Assembly: GCA_025358295.1 (NCBI GenBank)
Contig: JANYJY010000029.1
Location: forward strand, 52,832-116,831
DNA length: 64,000 nt
Source: Gammaproteobacteria bacterium
GTDB lineage: Bacteria; Pseudomonadota; Gammaproteobacteria; Steroidobacterales; Steroidobacteraceae
Direction: 5' to 3'
Shown here: positions 53,478 through 63,463 of the stretch, piece by piece
How positions within the stretch are numbered: the stretch's first letter is position 1
How the letters are laid out: each line of letters starts with the position of its first letter
Position numbers and translations under genes: made by a program
The notes under the pieces: generated by a model
Told to the model about the DNA's origin: nothing
Seen by the model: the letters and a program-made list of their open reading frames with translations, nothing else
Database searches by the model: none

Positions 53478-54656
53478 CTATGCTGCGCGCAAGGCCTCCG
53501 CCACCGGCAACCGCGCCGCACGCAGCGCCGGGAAGAAGCCGCCGAGCAGGCCGATGACGCAGGCCCAGATGATGCCGGTCGCAATCAAAGATCGCGTCAC
53601 GGTCAGCTGAAATACCACTTGCGCGAAGCCGCCGCCGAGCGTGCTCACGCTGTGTCCATTGAAAAACAGCCAGGCCAAGGACGCACCGATGACGCCCCCG
53701 ATCAGGGACAGCAGCAGCGCCTCGATCATGACGGAAACCAGCACGGGTACTGCGCCGAAGCCGATCGCCCTCAACGTGGCTATCTCGAGCCCGCGCGCCG
53801 CCACGGCGGAATACATGCTGTTGAGGGCGCCGAACATCGCGCCTATCGCCATGATGACTGCAACAGTCTTGCCGACCACTGTGATGATCTGAGTCAGCTG
53901 CTTGGATTGCGCCGCGTAGTATTCCGGCTCGCGCTGCACGTCGACCTTGAGCTGGGGATCCGTGGTCAGAGCATCCTTGAACCGGGTGAACTCCGCAGGG
54001 CTCGAGAGCAGGCCGACCGCCGAGCTGTAACCGTTGCGTTCGACCGATGAGCCCACCGTGTCGACATCTGCCAAAAGCTCAGATTCGTGCACGTCGCCGT
54101 TGCTGGTGAACAGGCCCGTTACGGTCCAGTCCGCGTTGCGCAAATGCAAAACACTGCCCACAGTGAGGCCGCGAAACTGTTTGGCGGCACCCGCGCCCGC
54201 AATCAATTCGCGCACCGCCGGGTGAAACATGCGCCCCTCAATGATTTTCAGCTCGGGACGAACCTCGGCAAGTCGCAGGCCTACGCCCCGCAGAGTGACG
54301 TTGGCATCGGTTCCGGTATCGATCTTCGGCACATTGACCACTGTGACCAGCTCGTTCGACAGCAGCGCCTTGCCGGCCGAATCCTTGGCTAGGCGCGGTG
54401 CGTTGCTGATGGCGTCCACATCGGTGCGGGTCAAATTGCTGTTGAGCTCCGCATCGGAACCGCCGCGCAGAATGATCACCCGGTCCGAGCGGCCGCTATC
54501 GGCGAGCGTATGCCGGAAGCCGGCACCCATCGCCAGCACCGAGACCAATACCGCGACGACGCCGGCAATGCCGACAACGATGACGCTGGATGCACCGATG
54601 CGCTGCGGGAGAGTTTGCAAGCTCATCGAGATGACGGCAGCTACTTGCTTGAACAT
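53478..54656 (-). CDS. FtsX-type ABC transporter permease (MacB/LolC-like), second permease
   Basis: A 392-aa permease with one N-terminal helix, a large periplasmic domain (residues 50-265) and three C-terminal helices with the FtsX pattern (MFGALNSMYSAVAARGLEIATLRAIGFG, then PALRAARLPVAEALR). ATG 54656 is preceded by CAGGAAAA. It is the last of four genes for a tripartite-like efflux or extraction system, together with a second permease, an ATPase and a HlyD-type adaptor. No outer-membrane channel gene is adjacent. Confidence 0.88.
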   Translation of the reverse strand: MFKQVAAVISMSLQTLPQRIGASSVIVVGIAGVVAVLVSVLAMGAGFRHTLADSGRSDRVIILRGGSDAELNSNLTRTDVDAISNAPRLAKDSAGKALLSNELVTVVNVPKIDTGTDANVTLRGVGLRLAEVRPELKIIEGRMFHPAVRELIAGAGAAKQFRGLTVGSVLHLRNADWTVTGLFTSNGDVHESELLADVDTVGSSVERNGYSSAVGLLSSPAEFTRFKDALTTDPQLKVDVQREPEYYAAQSKQLTQIITVVGKTVAVIMAIGAMFGALNSMYSAVAARGLEIATLRAIGFGAVPVLVSVMIEALLLSLIGGVIGASLAWLFFNGHSVSTLGGGFAQVVFQLTVTRSLIATGIIWACVIGLLGGFFPALRAARLPVAEALRAA

Positions 54657-54684
54657 GAGAGTTTTCCTGATGGTCGAATCGTAT

Positions 54685-55851
54685 TCAACGCCTATCCGCC
54701 AGCGCGTCCACAATATTGAGCTTCATTGCCCGAATCGCGGGGGGCAAGCCGACGATCAGTGCGAGCAGCACGGCCGCCGCAATGCCCGGAATGAGTGCCG
54801 TGGGCGACAATTCCACGCCCCGCAGACCCTGTTTGATGATGGGTAAAGCCGCGTAGCTCAACGCCAGGCCAATCACAGCGGCAATGACGCACAGTAGAAG
54901 CGATTCAGCAAGAACCAAGCCGAGGATTTTGCCATCGCCGAATCCCAAGGTCTTGAGCACAGCCAGCTCCGGGATGCGCTCGCGCACGGACTGCATCATC
55001 GTATTGCCCGTTAAGAACAACAGAGTGAAAAATACCGCGCCTAAGATGGCGCGCAGAACGAAGCCGATGTCTCCGAATTGCTTGATGAAGGCCATCGTGA
55101 AGTCATTGGCCGGCTGCGTCTTGGTTTCGTTGGGGGAATTCGCGAACAAGGCGTCGATCCGGTTCGAGATCGGGGCGGATTGGGACGGATCTGCGACCCG
55201 TTCTTCGAACCAGCCGACCATGCCTTTGCCGAAGCTGCGCGCTTCATCAAACAGCTCATAGTGAAACAGCAGGGTGGTGGACTGAGCGCTTGCTTGCGTA
55301 GGATCTTTCGCGTCGAATGTTCCGACAATGTCGAAAGTCCAATCCAGCGAACCGTCGGATTTCTTGGTCCAAATGGTCGAATGCAGCGGCACTTTGCCGC
55401 CGATTTTCCAGCCGAATTTTTTCATTAGAGCTGAATTGACCAGCGCGGCGGTGCGCGTATTGCGGTACTGCTGCATCGCTGCGTCGCTGACGACGAACTC
55501 GCCTTGGTGCAGATTGAAGTACGTCTCGCTGTCCACGGGGAGGGCAAAGACAAAATTCTTTGACTCTTGATAGTACGCGCCGAACCAGCTTATCCATGTC
55601 ACCTCGTCGACGCCCGGCACCGAACGAATCTGCTGGGCGAAGGAAAGCGGCAGCGACAGCGTGATCGAATACTTGTTGGTTGTAATGAGCTTATTCGCGC
55701 CCGTTATGCCATTGCTGGGATGCGAGAAGGCATAGTCGACCGTCTCAAGCATGCCAAAAAGCAAGAAGGCGACGATGACCGACAGCAAAGTGAATATCGT
55801 GCGCGTCTTCTTGCGCCACAGTGTGGCCCAAATCAGCGGAAAATATTTCAT
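54685..55851 (-). CDS. FtsX-type ABC transporter permease (MacB/LolC-like), first permease
   Basis: A 388-aa permease similar in layout to its neighbour: N-terminal helix (LWRKKTRTIFTLLSVIVAFLLFG), long periplasmic domain (about 45-260), and three C-terminal helices (ERIPELAVLKTLGFGDGKILG). The two permeases differ greatly in sequence, so they likely form a heterodimer. ATG 55851 has GGGAG 6 nt upstream. It lies 16 bp after the ATPase and 28 bp before the second permease. Confidence 0.88.
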   Translation of the reverse strand: MKYFPLIWATLWRKKTRTIFTLLSVIVAFLLFGMLETVDYAFSHPSNGITGANKLITTNKYSITLSLPLSFAQQIRSVPGVDEVTWISWFGAYYQESKNFVFALPVDSETYFNLHQGEFVVSDAAMQQYRNTRTAALVNSALMKKFGWKIGGKVPLHSTIWTKKSDGSLDWTFDIVGTFDAKDPTQASAQSTTLLFHYELFDEARSFGKGMVGWFEERVADPSQSAPISNRIDALFANSPNETKTQPANDFTMAFIKQFGDIGFVLRAILGAVFFTLLFLTGNTMMQSVRERIPELAVLKTLGFGDGKILGLVLAESLLLCVIAAVIGLALSYAALPIIKQGLRGVELSPTALIPGIAAAVLLALIVGLPPAIRAMKLNIVDALADRR

Positions 55852-55867
55852 CGTGTACTCCCGGCAA

Positions 55868-56560
55868 TCAAGCCGCGACTCCGGCCTCGAGAAGCGCTCC
55901 CTTGTCCATGTGCAGCTGCCGGCCGGCGAACTCCGCGGCCTTGGGGTCGTGAGTGACCATGATGATGCTCTTGCCATGCTCGCGATTTAGAATTTGCAGC
56001 AGATGCAGCACCTCATCGGCGGATTTGCGGTCGAGATCGCCGGTGGGTTCATCGCAAACCAGAATTGTCGGGTCCGCGACCAGTGCGCGTGCAATGGCAA
56101 CGCGCTGCGCCTGACCGCCGGATAACTCATTGGGTTTGTGTTTGGCGCGGTCGGCGATGCCCACCAACGTAAGCGCAGCGAGCGCGTTTGTCTTGCGTTG
56201 CGCGGACGACAGATTCGTCAGCAACAGGGGTAATTCCACATTGCGCTGTGCGCTCAGCATCGGCATCAAGTTATAGAATTGAAACACGAATCCCACGTGA
56301 TTGGCGCGCCAGCGCGCCAGCGCGCCTTGCCCAAGTTGGTCGAGGCGCTGCCCCGCGACGGTGATTTCGCCGGCGCTCGGCGTATCCAGGCCGCCGATCA
56401 GGTTCAACAGCGTGGTCTTGCCGGAGCCGCTCGGGCCCATCAGCGCGACGAACTCACCCTTGGGAATATCGAGCGTCAGTCCCTGCAGAACGTCGACGCT
56501 CTGCTTGCCGCGGACATAGCGCTTGTCGACATTCCTCAGGCTCACAATGGCTTCACTCAT
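55868..56560 (-). CDS. ABC ATP-binding protein (MacB/LolD type)
   Basis: A 230-aa ATPase. Walker A is [12 protein letters not shown], signature [12 protein letters not shown], Walker [13 protein letters not shown], switch His in [10 protein letters not shown]. The C-terminal LHMDKG matches LolD-type enzymes. It powers the two FtsX-like permeases next to it. In E. coli MacB the ATPase and permease are one polypeptide; here they are split into separate genes. Confidence 0.94.
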   Translation of the reverse strand: MSEAIVSLRNVDKRYVRGKQSVDVLQGLTLDIPKGEFVALMGPSGSGKTTLLNLIGGLDTPSAGEITVAGQRLDQLGQGALARWRANHVGFVFQFYNLMPMLSAQRNVELPLLLTNLSSAQRKTNALAALTLVGIADRAKHKPNELSGGQAQRVAIARALVADPTILVCDEPTGDLDRKSADEVLHLLQILNREHGKSIIMVTHDPKAAEFAGRQLHMDKGALLEAGVAA

Positions 56561-56573
56561 GCTCTTGGCTCCA

Positions 56574-57806
56574 TTACTGTACGACGCGAATTTTCGCGCC
56601 GTCCTTAAGTTGCGTTAAATCGCCGTCCGCCACTCTCTCGCCGGCGGACATCCCCGATAACACGGTCACGCTGCCGCCGCCGGCGGCGCCGAGACGCACC
56701 GCGCGCCGCTCAATGTGGTCCCCGTGCACGACAAAGACAGTGCCGGTCGCGCCGCTGATCGCCACTGCGTTGCTCGGAAGACTGACGCCGCTCGCCGGCT
56801 TGCTGCCCGCCTCCGGCGCCGAATCCGCCAGAAACGATACTCGAACACCCATCTCGGGCAGAATCCGCGCGTCTTTCCGCTCCAGCGCAATGCGCACCGT
56901 CACCGTACCCTTGCTGCGGTCGGCGGTCGGTATCACCGCGATGACATGCGCGGGTATCTGCCAATCAGGATAGGCATTGAGTTTGGCGGCGACCTGCTGT
57001 CCCGCTTGCACCCGGTTGATGAAATTCTCGTTCACGTCGACCTGAATTTCCAGGGAATCCATATCCACGATGGTGCCGATGCCGGTTCGGGTAAAGCCGC
57101 CGCCGGCGGAAATGGGCGAAACCATTTCGCCGGGTTGCGCGGCCTTGACCGTGACCACACCGGAGAAGGGCGCGCGCACGATGGTATCGTCAAGATTGCG
57201 CTCGGCGACGCTCATTGCGCGCGCCACGACATCGACATTGCTGTGCTGGGTGGCGAGCTGGGCCCGCAGCGCATCGACGGAAGTCTGTGCATTGTCCACT
57301 GCGGCTTGGCTGACGAAATGCTTCTGCAGCAAGCTCTTTTGCCGTTCGTAATCGCGCTCGGCGTTGGTCAGATTGACCTGGGTTTCCGTCAGACTGGCTT
57401 TGGCGTAGTCGAGCTGCGCGCCCGCCTGATTCAACGTCGCGCGAATATTGGTGTCATCGAGCTTCGCGATGACTTGCCCCGCTTTGACGTGATCGCCTTC
57501 CTCGATGTCCAGCTCGACCATCTTGGCCGTGATCTTGGATGCCACGGTAGCCTGACGGCGTGCGACAACGTATCCGGAGGCATCGAGAATCGAACCTGCG
57601 GCGGCCGCTCCCTCACCCCCTGAGGCTTGTGCCGAAACCACATGTACTGGCACCCCGTCCGGCCGTGTCCACCACCAGGCCGTAATGCCTCCAAGAACCA
57701 GACTCGCTACGGCGGCCCCGATCCAGATCCCGCGGCCGCCCGATGGTGCGGGCACCTTGCTGCGATCGATGCGCAATTGATTCAGAAGTGCGGATTTCTC
57801 GTCCAT
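56574..57806 (-). CDS. HlyD/MacA-type periplasmic adaptor protein
   Basis: A 410-aa membrane-fusion protein. One N-terminal helix (about 28-48) leads to a lipoyl-like domain (ARRQATVASKITAKMVELDIEEGDHVKAGQVI in outline), a long helical hairpin with heptads (LNQAGAQLDYAKASLTETQVN, about 115-190), the second lipoyl half (APFSGVVTVKAAQPGEMV), and beta-barrel and membrane-proximal domains. It starts the four-gene operon, 13 bp before the ATPase, and would bridge the permeases to an outer-membrane channel encoded elsewhere. Confidence 0.92.
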   Translation of the reverse strand: MDEKSALLNQLRIDRSKVPAPSGGRGIWIGAAVASLVLGGITAWWWTRPDGVPVHVVSAQASGGEGAAAAGSILDASGYVVARRQATVASKITAKMVELDIEEGDHVKAGQVIAKLDDTNIRATLNQAGAQLDYAKASLTETQVNLTNAERDYERQKSLLQKHFVSQAAVDNAQTSVDALRAQLATQHSNVDVVARAMSVAERNLDDTIVRAPFSGVVTVKAAQPGEMVSPISAGGGFTRTGIGTIVDMDSLEIQVDVNENFINRVQAGQQVAAKLNAYPDWQIPAHVIAVIPTADRSKGTVTVRIALERKDARILPEMGVRVSFLADSAPEAGSKPASGVSLPSNAVAISGATGTVFVVHGDHIERRAVRLGAAGGGSVTVLSGMSAGERVADGDLTQLKDGAKIRVVQ

Positions 57807-57984
57807 GCGTTACCGGCAATGCGTAGTGTTGAAATTCCTTAAGCCCGCATGAAAACATAAAAGCGCGCCGCGGCGCCAATGGCCGCGCAATGCTCCCGCG
57901 AGAGGCCTTTTTCGACGACAATGAGCAAGCTGCGGCGGCAATCCGGGCGCAGCGGGATTCATTCGCGGGACTCGAGGTTAATCC

Positions 57985-58530
57985 ATGGCGCTGGGCGCAA
58001 CGATCTACGTGTTCAATATCGAGCTTGCGAACTCCGACCGTGACGTGTACCAATCACTGCAGTTGCGGGTGGCCCGACACCCCTCGGAAAGCGAGGAGTA
58101 CTTCCTGGCGCGCATCATCGCCTACTGCCTGGAGTACACCGAGGGTATCAATTTTTCAAACGGGCTATTCGAGCCGGACGAGCCGACAATCGCGGTTCGC
58201 GACCTCACGGGTGCCCTACAGGCGTGGATCGACGTCGGCGCGCCGGAGGCGGCGCGCCTGCATCGGGCGAGCAAGGCCGCGCCTCGCGTAGCCGTCTATA
58301 CCCACAAGGATGGCGCTCAACTGGCGGCGCGACTGGGCCTGGAGCGCATCCACCGCGTCGAGTCTTTGGAGCTCTATGCGCTCGATCGAAACTGGATTGC
58401 GAACCTCGCAACCAAGCTCGCCCGGCGCATGGAATTCTCCTTCACTGTCGCCGAGCAGCATGTGTATTTGTCCTTCGGCGATGAAACTCTGCCCTGCGTC
58501 ATCGAGCGCATCGCTATCGGCCATCCTTGA
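57985..58530 (+). CDS. YaeQ family protein
   Basis: A 181-aa protein of the YaeQ family, with a PD-(D/E)XK nuclease-like fold reported for relatives. Family segments are ATIYVFNIELANSDRDVYQ, ARHPSESEEYFLARIIAY, LFEPDEPTIAVRDLTG and AWIDVGAPEAARLHRASK, where the D and E residues may form the putative site. GAGG sits 8 nt before the ATG. Its cellular role is not established. The 178 bp upstream, shared with the divergent adaptor gene, contain no recognised element except GC-rich inverted sequence near 57865-57890. Confidence 0.9.
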   Translation: MALGATIYVFNIELANSDRDVYQSLQLRVARHPSESEEYFLARIIAYCLEYTEGINFSNGLFEPDEPTIAVRDLTGALQAWIDVGAPEAARLHRASKAAPRVAVYTHKDGAQLAARLGLERIHRVESLELYALDRNWIANLATKLARRMEFSFTVAEQHVYLSFGDETLPCVIERIAIGHP

Positions 58531-58614
58531 TTCCTGCGGCCGAGAGCGGCGCAACTTGCCGAGCATGGCGTGAGGCGCTACCGTGCCCGTTTTTTAACAA
58601 GACAAGGTGACACC

Positions 58615-58971
58615 ATGGCCAACCGATTATTGCCGCTACGCGATCTGACCGCACCATTGGAGCAGGACGCACCCTGGCCGGGAACGGCAGTGAGCGGCGA
58701 TCCGCATACCAAGACCTGGAATTTGCACACGTCGGACGACGGAAAAATGCTCGCCGGCATTTGGGAATCGACGCCCGGGGTTTGGAAGATCGACTACGAT
58801 GCCTGGGAATACTGTCATCTGCTCGCGGGAAGCTGCACCATCGCAATCGAGGGAAAGCCGCCGGTCACGCTCAAGGCCGGCGATGTATTCATCGTCGAAA
58901 CCGGCGCCAAGGGAACTTGGACGGTGCACGAGAATCTGCGCAAATACTACGTCTTTGCTCTCGGGCACTAG
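58615..58971 (+). CDS. Cupin domain protein (DUF861/cupin_3 type)
   Basis: A 118-aa single-domain cupin. The beta-barrel motifs are seen in MLAGIWESTPGVWKIDYD, EYCHLLAGSCTI and GDVFIVETGAKGTWTVHE. Related proteins with this pattern include ureidoglycolate-type and EutQ-like cupins; the substrate is not readable. Metal-binding His residues are fewer than in classical cupins. AAGGTGA lies 5-6 nt before the ATG. It ends 8 bp from the convergent oxidoreductase gene. Confidence 0.85.
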   Translation: MANRLLPLRDLTAPLEQDAPWPGTAVSGDPHTKTWNLHTSDDGKMLAGIWESTPGVWKIDYDAWEYCHLLAGSCTIAIEGKPPVTLKAGDVFIVETGAKGTWTVHENLRKYYVFALGH

Positions 58972-58979
58972 CGCCGGGC

Positions 58980-60005
58980 TTAAGCCGCCGGAATGTCGAT
59001 CGTGCCGCCGCTGCGGGCGCTCTCGAGCATGGCTTCGATGGTCAGCATGATGTCGACGGATTCCTCGGGCGTGGTGCCCGACCACTGGGTCGGGCCTTGC
59101 CGAATCAGACGCTCGAATGACTCCGCCTCTGCCAGAAAGCCGTTGACCGGAGAAGTTTGTACCGTCGAGTCGACCGCGTCCCGGTCGGCTCCGACACGAA
59201 GCTGCAGGGCTGCCTGCAGCGGCGTCGACGTATGATTGAGATACGTCGTTTGAATGGTTCCATGAGTTCCGGCGATCAGTGCCTGGCGGTGGAGGCTGGT
59301 GCCGAAGCTACAGGCGATCTGTGCGATGAGCCCGTCGGCGAATTCCAATGTGGCGGCCAGCGCACTATCAACGCCCCCATCGGTCCATTGTGCGATGGCA
59401 TGAACGCGCCGCGGACGATTTTTGGCGATCATGCGCACCAGACTGACCGGGTAGGAGCCAATGTCCATGAGCGCGCCGCCTGCGAGTTGCGAACTCCAGC
59501 GAATGTTCGCGCCGCTGTCGAGCGTGAAACCGAAACTGGCCTGAATTAACCGCACCTCGCCGATGAGGCCGGCGTCCAACATGCCGCGAAGTTTGAGAGT
59601 CTGCGGCTGCGCCCGGTAGGGGTAGCCCTCGACGATGTGAACGCGGTGACGGCGGGCCGCGTCGAACATATCCCGGGCCTCGCCGGCCGTAGCGGATAAG
59701 GGCTTCTCGCAAAGCACATGCTTGCCGGCTCGCGCGGCGCGGATCGACCACTCGGCGTGCAGGCTGTTGGGCAGCGGTATATAGACCGCATCGATGTCAG
59801 GATCGGCCAGCAGAGCTTCATATGAGCCAAAATGTCGGGCGATTGCCGATTCTCGGGCGAACGCCGCGGCTCTGACCGCGTCGCGGCTGGCCACTGCGGT
59901 CACCGTGACGCGCTGGGAGTCCGTAACGCCGTCGATGAAAGCGCGGGCGATTCTGGCGGTGCCGAGAATCCCGATTCGCAGCGGCGGCTGGAACGGCTCG
60001 CTCAA
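58980..60005 (-). CDS. Gfo/Idh/MocA family NAD(P)-dependent oxidoreductase
   Basis: A 341-aa dehydrogenase. The N-terminal Rossmann fold starts [17 protein letters not shown]; the conserved [11 protein letters not shown] supplies the catalytic Lys, and [17 protein letters not shown] marks the substrate domain. The substrate, probably a sugar or cyclitol derivative, is unknown. The ATG overlaps the hemF stop as ATGA (60002-60005), an arrangement that is translational but has no obvious metabolic logic. Confidence 0.92.
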   Translation of the reverse strand: MSEPFQPPLRIGILGTARIARAFIDGVTDSQRVTVTAVASRDAVRAAAFARESAIARHFGSYEALLADPDIDAVYIPLPNSLHAEWSIRAARAGKHVLCEKPLSATAGEARDMFDAARRHRVHIVEGYPYRAQPQTLKLRGMLDAGLIGEVRLIQASFGFTLDSGANIRWSSQLAGGALMDIGSYPVSLVRMIAKNRPRRVHAIAQWTDGGVDSALAATLEFADGLIAQIACSFGTSLHRQALIAGTHGTIQTTYLNHTSTPLQAALQLRVGADRDAVDSTVQTSPVNGFLAEAESFERLIRQGPTQWSGTTPEESVDIMLTIEAMLESARSGGTIDIPAA

Positions 60006-60916
60006 GACCGGTCAAGTTCGCCGAGGTACGCTCTGGGGCGTAAGAACTCGTCGTACAGCCGCGCCTCCGGGGAGCCTGGCTCGGGCTGCCAGTCGTATTC
60101 CCAGCGCACCAGCGGTGGCATGGACATGAGAATCGATTCGGTGCGGCCGCGGGATTGCAGGCCGAACAAGGTGCCGCGGTCGTAGACCAAGTTGAATTCC
60201 ACGTAGCGGCCGCGCCTGTAGAGCTGAAACTGCCGCTCTCGCTCACCGTAGGCTTGATCCTTGCGGCGCTCCACGAGCGGCATGTAGGCAGGCAGAAAAT
60301 GGTCCCCTACGCTGCGAAGCAGGCCGAACGATGGCTCGAATCCGTCTTGGTTCAGATCGTCGAAGAACAGACCGCCGACGCCGCGTGTTTCATTTCGGTG
60401 CGGCAGAAAGAAATAGCGATCACACCACTCTTTGTACTTCGCATAAATATCCGCACCGAAGGGTAGGCAGGCCTCGCGCGCCGTGCGGTGCCAATGCAGT
60501 ACATCCTCATCGTACGGATAGTAAGGGGTGAGATCGAAGCCGCCGCCGAACCACCACACCGGAGGACCGCTGCTTGGGGTGGCAGTCAAAAACCGGACGT
60601 TACAATGGGTGGTGGGCGCGTGAGGATTGCGCGGATGAAACACCAGCGACAGGCCCATGGCCTCAAAGGGCGCCCCGGCGATTTCGGGACGCTGATTCGA
60701 CGCCGAAGGCGGCATCTTTTCTCCAAAGACATGCGAGAACGACACGCCGGCGCGCTCAAACACCGTGCCGGCGCTCAAAACGCGGCTCTCGCCGCCGCCC
60801 CCCTCGGATCTCGTCCAAGTATCACGCCGGAATTTTACGGTATCAATGCCTTCCACGGCCGCGGTGATGCGGTCATGCAAGTCGTTCAGGTAGCTCTTGA
60901 CCGCCGCTGCATTCAT
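60002..60916 (-). CDS. hemF: Oxygen-dependent coproporphyrinogen III oxidase
   Basis: A 304-aa haem-biosynthesis enzyme that decarboxylates coproporphyrinogen III using O2. Family signatures are [78 protein letters not shown] and the C-terminal [17 protein letters not shown] (each quoted in part). Length matches E. coli HemF (299). It implies aerobic or microaerobic growth. It lies 6 bp after topA. Confidence 0.97.
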   Translation of the reverse strand: MNAAAVKSYLNDLHDRITAAVEGIDTVKFRRDTWTRSEGGGGESRVLSAGTVFERAGVSFSHVFGEKMPPSASNQRPEIAGAPFEAMGLSLVFHPRNPHAPTTHCNVRFLTATPSSGPPVWWFGGGFDLTPYYPYDEDVLHWHRTAREACLPFGADIYAKYKEWCDRYFFLPHRNETRGVGGLFFDDLNQDGFEPSFGLLRSVGDHFLPAYMPLVERRKDQAYGERERQFQLYRRGRYVEFNLVYDRGTLFGLQSRGRTESILMSMPPLVRWEYDWQPEPGSPEARLYDEFLRPRAYLGELDRS

Positions 60917-60922
60917 GGAAGT

Positions 60923-63457
60923 TTACGACTTCTTTTTTGTGTAACTCTTCTTGGACTTGATCTTAGGCTTGGCGGCAGCCGCGGCCTGCACCGGCGCCGT
61001 TTTGTCTGCGGCGGCCTTCGTGTCCTTGGCGGCCCGCTTCTTTGCTTTGCCGGCGACCACGGGTTTATCGGATGCCGCATCCGGCTTCGCCGCCTTCGGG
61101 GCCGCCTTGCTCGATTTTGCCTTGGCGTTCGCCCCTTTCTTGGCCCCGCGGCCCCATTTTCCGAAGGTGCGTACCGGCGCGGCCGCGAGCAGTGCCTGGC
61201 ATTCCGGCAAGGTCAGGCTCTTGGGTTCCTTGTCCTTCGGAATTTTCGCATTGCGTTCCTTGTCGGTGATGTATGGACCGTACCGGCCGTTCAGCACTTG
61301 AATGCCGGCGTCGGGAAAATCCAAGATCAACCGATTGGCGTCGGCAATCTCTTTTTCACGAATGACCTCCAACGCGCGCTCGGGAGTGATTTCGTAGGGG
61401 TCGTCCGTTTTCAGCGATACGTACTTGGCGCCATATTTCACATAGGGACCGAAGCGCCCGACGTTGGTCGTGATTTCATCGCCCGCTGCGGTGGTGCCGA
61501 GCTTGCGCGGCAATTTGAACAGCTCAATGGCCTGCTCATGGCTGATTGCGTCCATTTTTTGACCGGGTCTAAGACCGGCGAAGCGCGGCTTGTCCGCATC
61601 GTCCTTGGTGCCGATTTGCACAAAGGGGCCAAATCGCCCCATGCGCACGCTCATCGGCTTGCCGCTCACCGGATCCTTCCCCAAGTCTCTGGCCTGGGCG
61701 ACTTCCTCGCGGCTCACCGACGATTCCGTATGATTGACGAGATCGATGAACGGTTTCCAGAACTTTTCCAGCAACGGCACCCATTCCTGCTCGCCGTTTG
61801 CCACGCCGTCGAGCGAGTCTTCCATCTTCGCGGTGAAGTCGTAGTCCACATACGTCGTGAAGTATTGGGTCAGGAAGCGGCTGACGATTTTGCCGATATC
61901 CGTGGCCGTGAACCGCCTGCTTTCGATGTCGACGTACTGACGGTCGCGCAATGTGGAAATAATGGATGCATAGGTCGAGGGGCGGCCGATGCCGTATTCC
62001 TCCAGCGCCTTGACCAATGACGCCTCGGAGAATCTCGGCGGCGGCTCGGTGAAATGCTGCGTCGGTACGATGCCCGTTAGCTTCACATGATCGCCTTCCT
62101 GCATCGGCGGCAGCACGTGATCCGAGTCGTCCTGCACGACGTCGTCCATGCCTTCCTGATACACGGAGATGTAGCCCGGCTTCACCAAGGTGGAGCCGTT
62201 CGCGCGCAGCACAGTCCGTTTCGCGCCGTCCTCGCCGGCGAGCATATCCACGGCGACGGTATCGAAGATGGCCGGGGCCATCTGACAGGCCACGGTGCGC
62301 TTCCAGATCAGGGAATACAGCCGGAACTGGTCGGACTCGAGCTTGCTCTCGATGTCGGCCGGCAGCACATTCGCCGCAGTTGGGCGGATTGCTTCGTGGG
62401 CTTCCTGCGCGTTCTTGGACTTGGTGCGGAACACGCGCGGTTCCTCCGCGAGCCCCGCCGTGCCGTACAGCTGCACGATTACGTCGCGAATTTGGCCGAC
62501 GGCTTCCTGGGCCAAATTGAGCGAGTCCGTGCGCATGTAGGTAATCAGGCCGACCTGACCTTCGCCGATGTCGATGCCCTCATACAGTTGCTGCGCGACG
62601 CGCATGGTCTTCTGCGCACTGAAGCTCAGCTTGCGGGCGGCTTCCTGCTGCAGGGTCGAGGTGGTGAAGGGCGGAGCCGGATTGCGCTTGCGCTGCTTGC
62701 GGTCCACCGACAGTACGGTGAGCGTCCCCTTGGCGGCATCCTTGAGCGTGCTTTCGACAGCGCGGGCTTCAGGTTCCGTGGTAAAGCTGAACTGCTCGAC
62801 CTTGGCACCCTGGTACTCCACCAGCTTACCGGGAAATTTCTGCTCAGAATGCTCGAGCTCTGCATCAATCGACCAATATTCCCGGGCTACAAAGGCGGCG
62901 ATTTCGTCTTCGCGCTCGCAGATCATGCGCAATGCCGGGCTCTGGACGCGGCCCGCGGACAAGCCGGGGCGCACTTTTTTCCACAGCAAGGGGGAGAGAT
63001 TGAATCCCACGAGAAAATCCAGCGCGCGGCGCGCCTGTTGCGCGTTAACCAGGTCGACGGACAGCTCCCGCGGGCTTGCCATGGCTTCGCGCACTGAGTT
63101 CTTGGTGATTTCGTAAAAAACCACTCGCTGGACTGATTTTCCCTCCAGTTCGCCTTGGGCTTTGAGGAGTTCGTACAGATGCCAGGAGATGGCCTCGCCC
63201 TCGCGGTCAGGGTCGGTCGCTAGGAACAGCGACTTGGCTTTTTTGAGGGCGCGCGAGATGGCGTCGACATGCTTTTGGTTGCGTTCGACCACCTGGTACT
63301 TCATGGCGAAGTGGTGTGCCGTATCAACAGCGCCTTCTTTCGGCACGAGGTCGCGAACATGGCCATAGGAGGCGAGGACTTCGAAGTCCTTACCGAGGTA
63401 TTTCTTGATGGTCTTCGCCTTGGCCGGCGATTCCACGATAACGAGGTTGCTGCTCAA
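60923..63457 (-). CDS. topA: DNA topoisomerase I without zinc fingers
   Basis: An 844-aa type IA topoisomerase that relaxes negative supercoils. The TOPRIM acid set is E9 (VIVES) and D82, D84, E86 (TDPDREGEA); the active-site tyrosine is Y307 in LITYMRTDS. After residue 590, where E. coli TopA has cysteine-rich zinc ribbons, there are instead three GRFGPY-type repeats (MGRFGPFVQ, VGRFGPYVK, NGRYGPYIT) without cysteine pairs. The last 85 residues form a Lys/Ala-rich tail ending KSYTKKKS. Such repeat and tail layouts are known from other proteobacteria and actinobacteria. smg lies 6 bp upstream. Confidence 0.97.
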   Translation of the reverse strand: MSSNLVIVESPAKAKTIKKYLGKDFEVLASYGHVRDLVPKEGAVDTAHHFAMKYQVVERNQKHVDAISRALKKAKSLFLATDPDREGEAISWHLYELLKAQGELEGKSVQRVVFYEITKNSVREAMASPRELSVDLVNAQQARRALDFLVGFNLSPLLWKKVRPGLSAGRVQSPALRMICEREDEIAAFVAREYWSIDAELEHSEQKFPGKLVEYQGAKVEQFSFTTEPEARAVESTLKDAAKGTLTVLSVDRKQRKRNPAPPFTTSTLQQEAARKLSFSAQKTMRVAQQLYEGIDIGEGQVGLITYMRTDSLNLAQEAVGQIRDVIVQLYGTAGLAEEPRVFRTKSKNAQEAHEAIRPTAANVLPADIESKLESDQFRLYSLIWKRTVACQMAPAIFDTVAVDMLAGEDGAKRTVLRANGSTLVKPGYISVYQEGMDDVVQDDSDHVLPPMQEGDHVKLTGIVPTQHFTEPPPRFSEASLVKALEEYGIGRPSTYASIISTLRDRQYVDIESRRFTATDIGKIVSRFLTQYFTTYVDYDFTAKMEDSLDGVANGEQEWVPLLEKFWKPFIDLVNHTESSVSREEVAQARDLGKDPVSGKPMSVRMGRFGPFVQIGTKDDADKPRFAGLRPGQKMDAISHEQAIELFKLPRKLGTTAAGDEITTNVGRFGPYVKYGAKYVSLKTDDPYEITPERALEVIREKEIADANRLILDFPDAGIQVLNGRYGPYITDKERNAKIPKDKEPKSLTLPECQALLAAAPVRTFGKWGRGAKKGANAKAKSSKAAPKAAKPDAASDKPVVAGKAKKRAAKDTKAAADKTAPVQAAAAAKPKIKSKKSYTKKKS

Positions 63458-63463
63458 AGTCGT

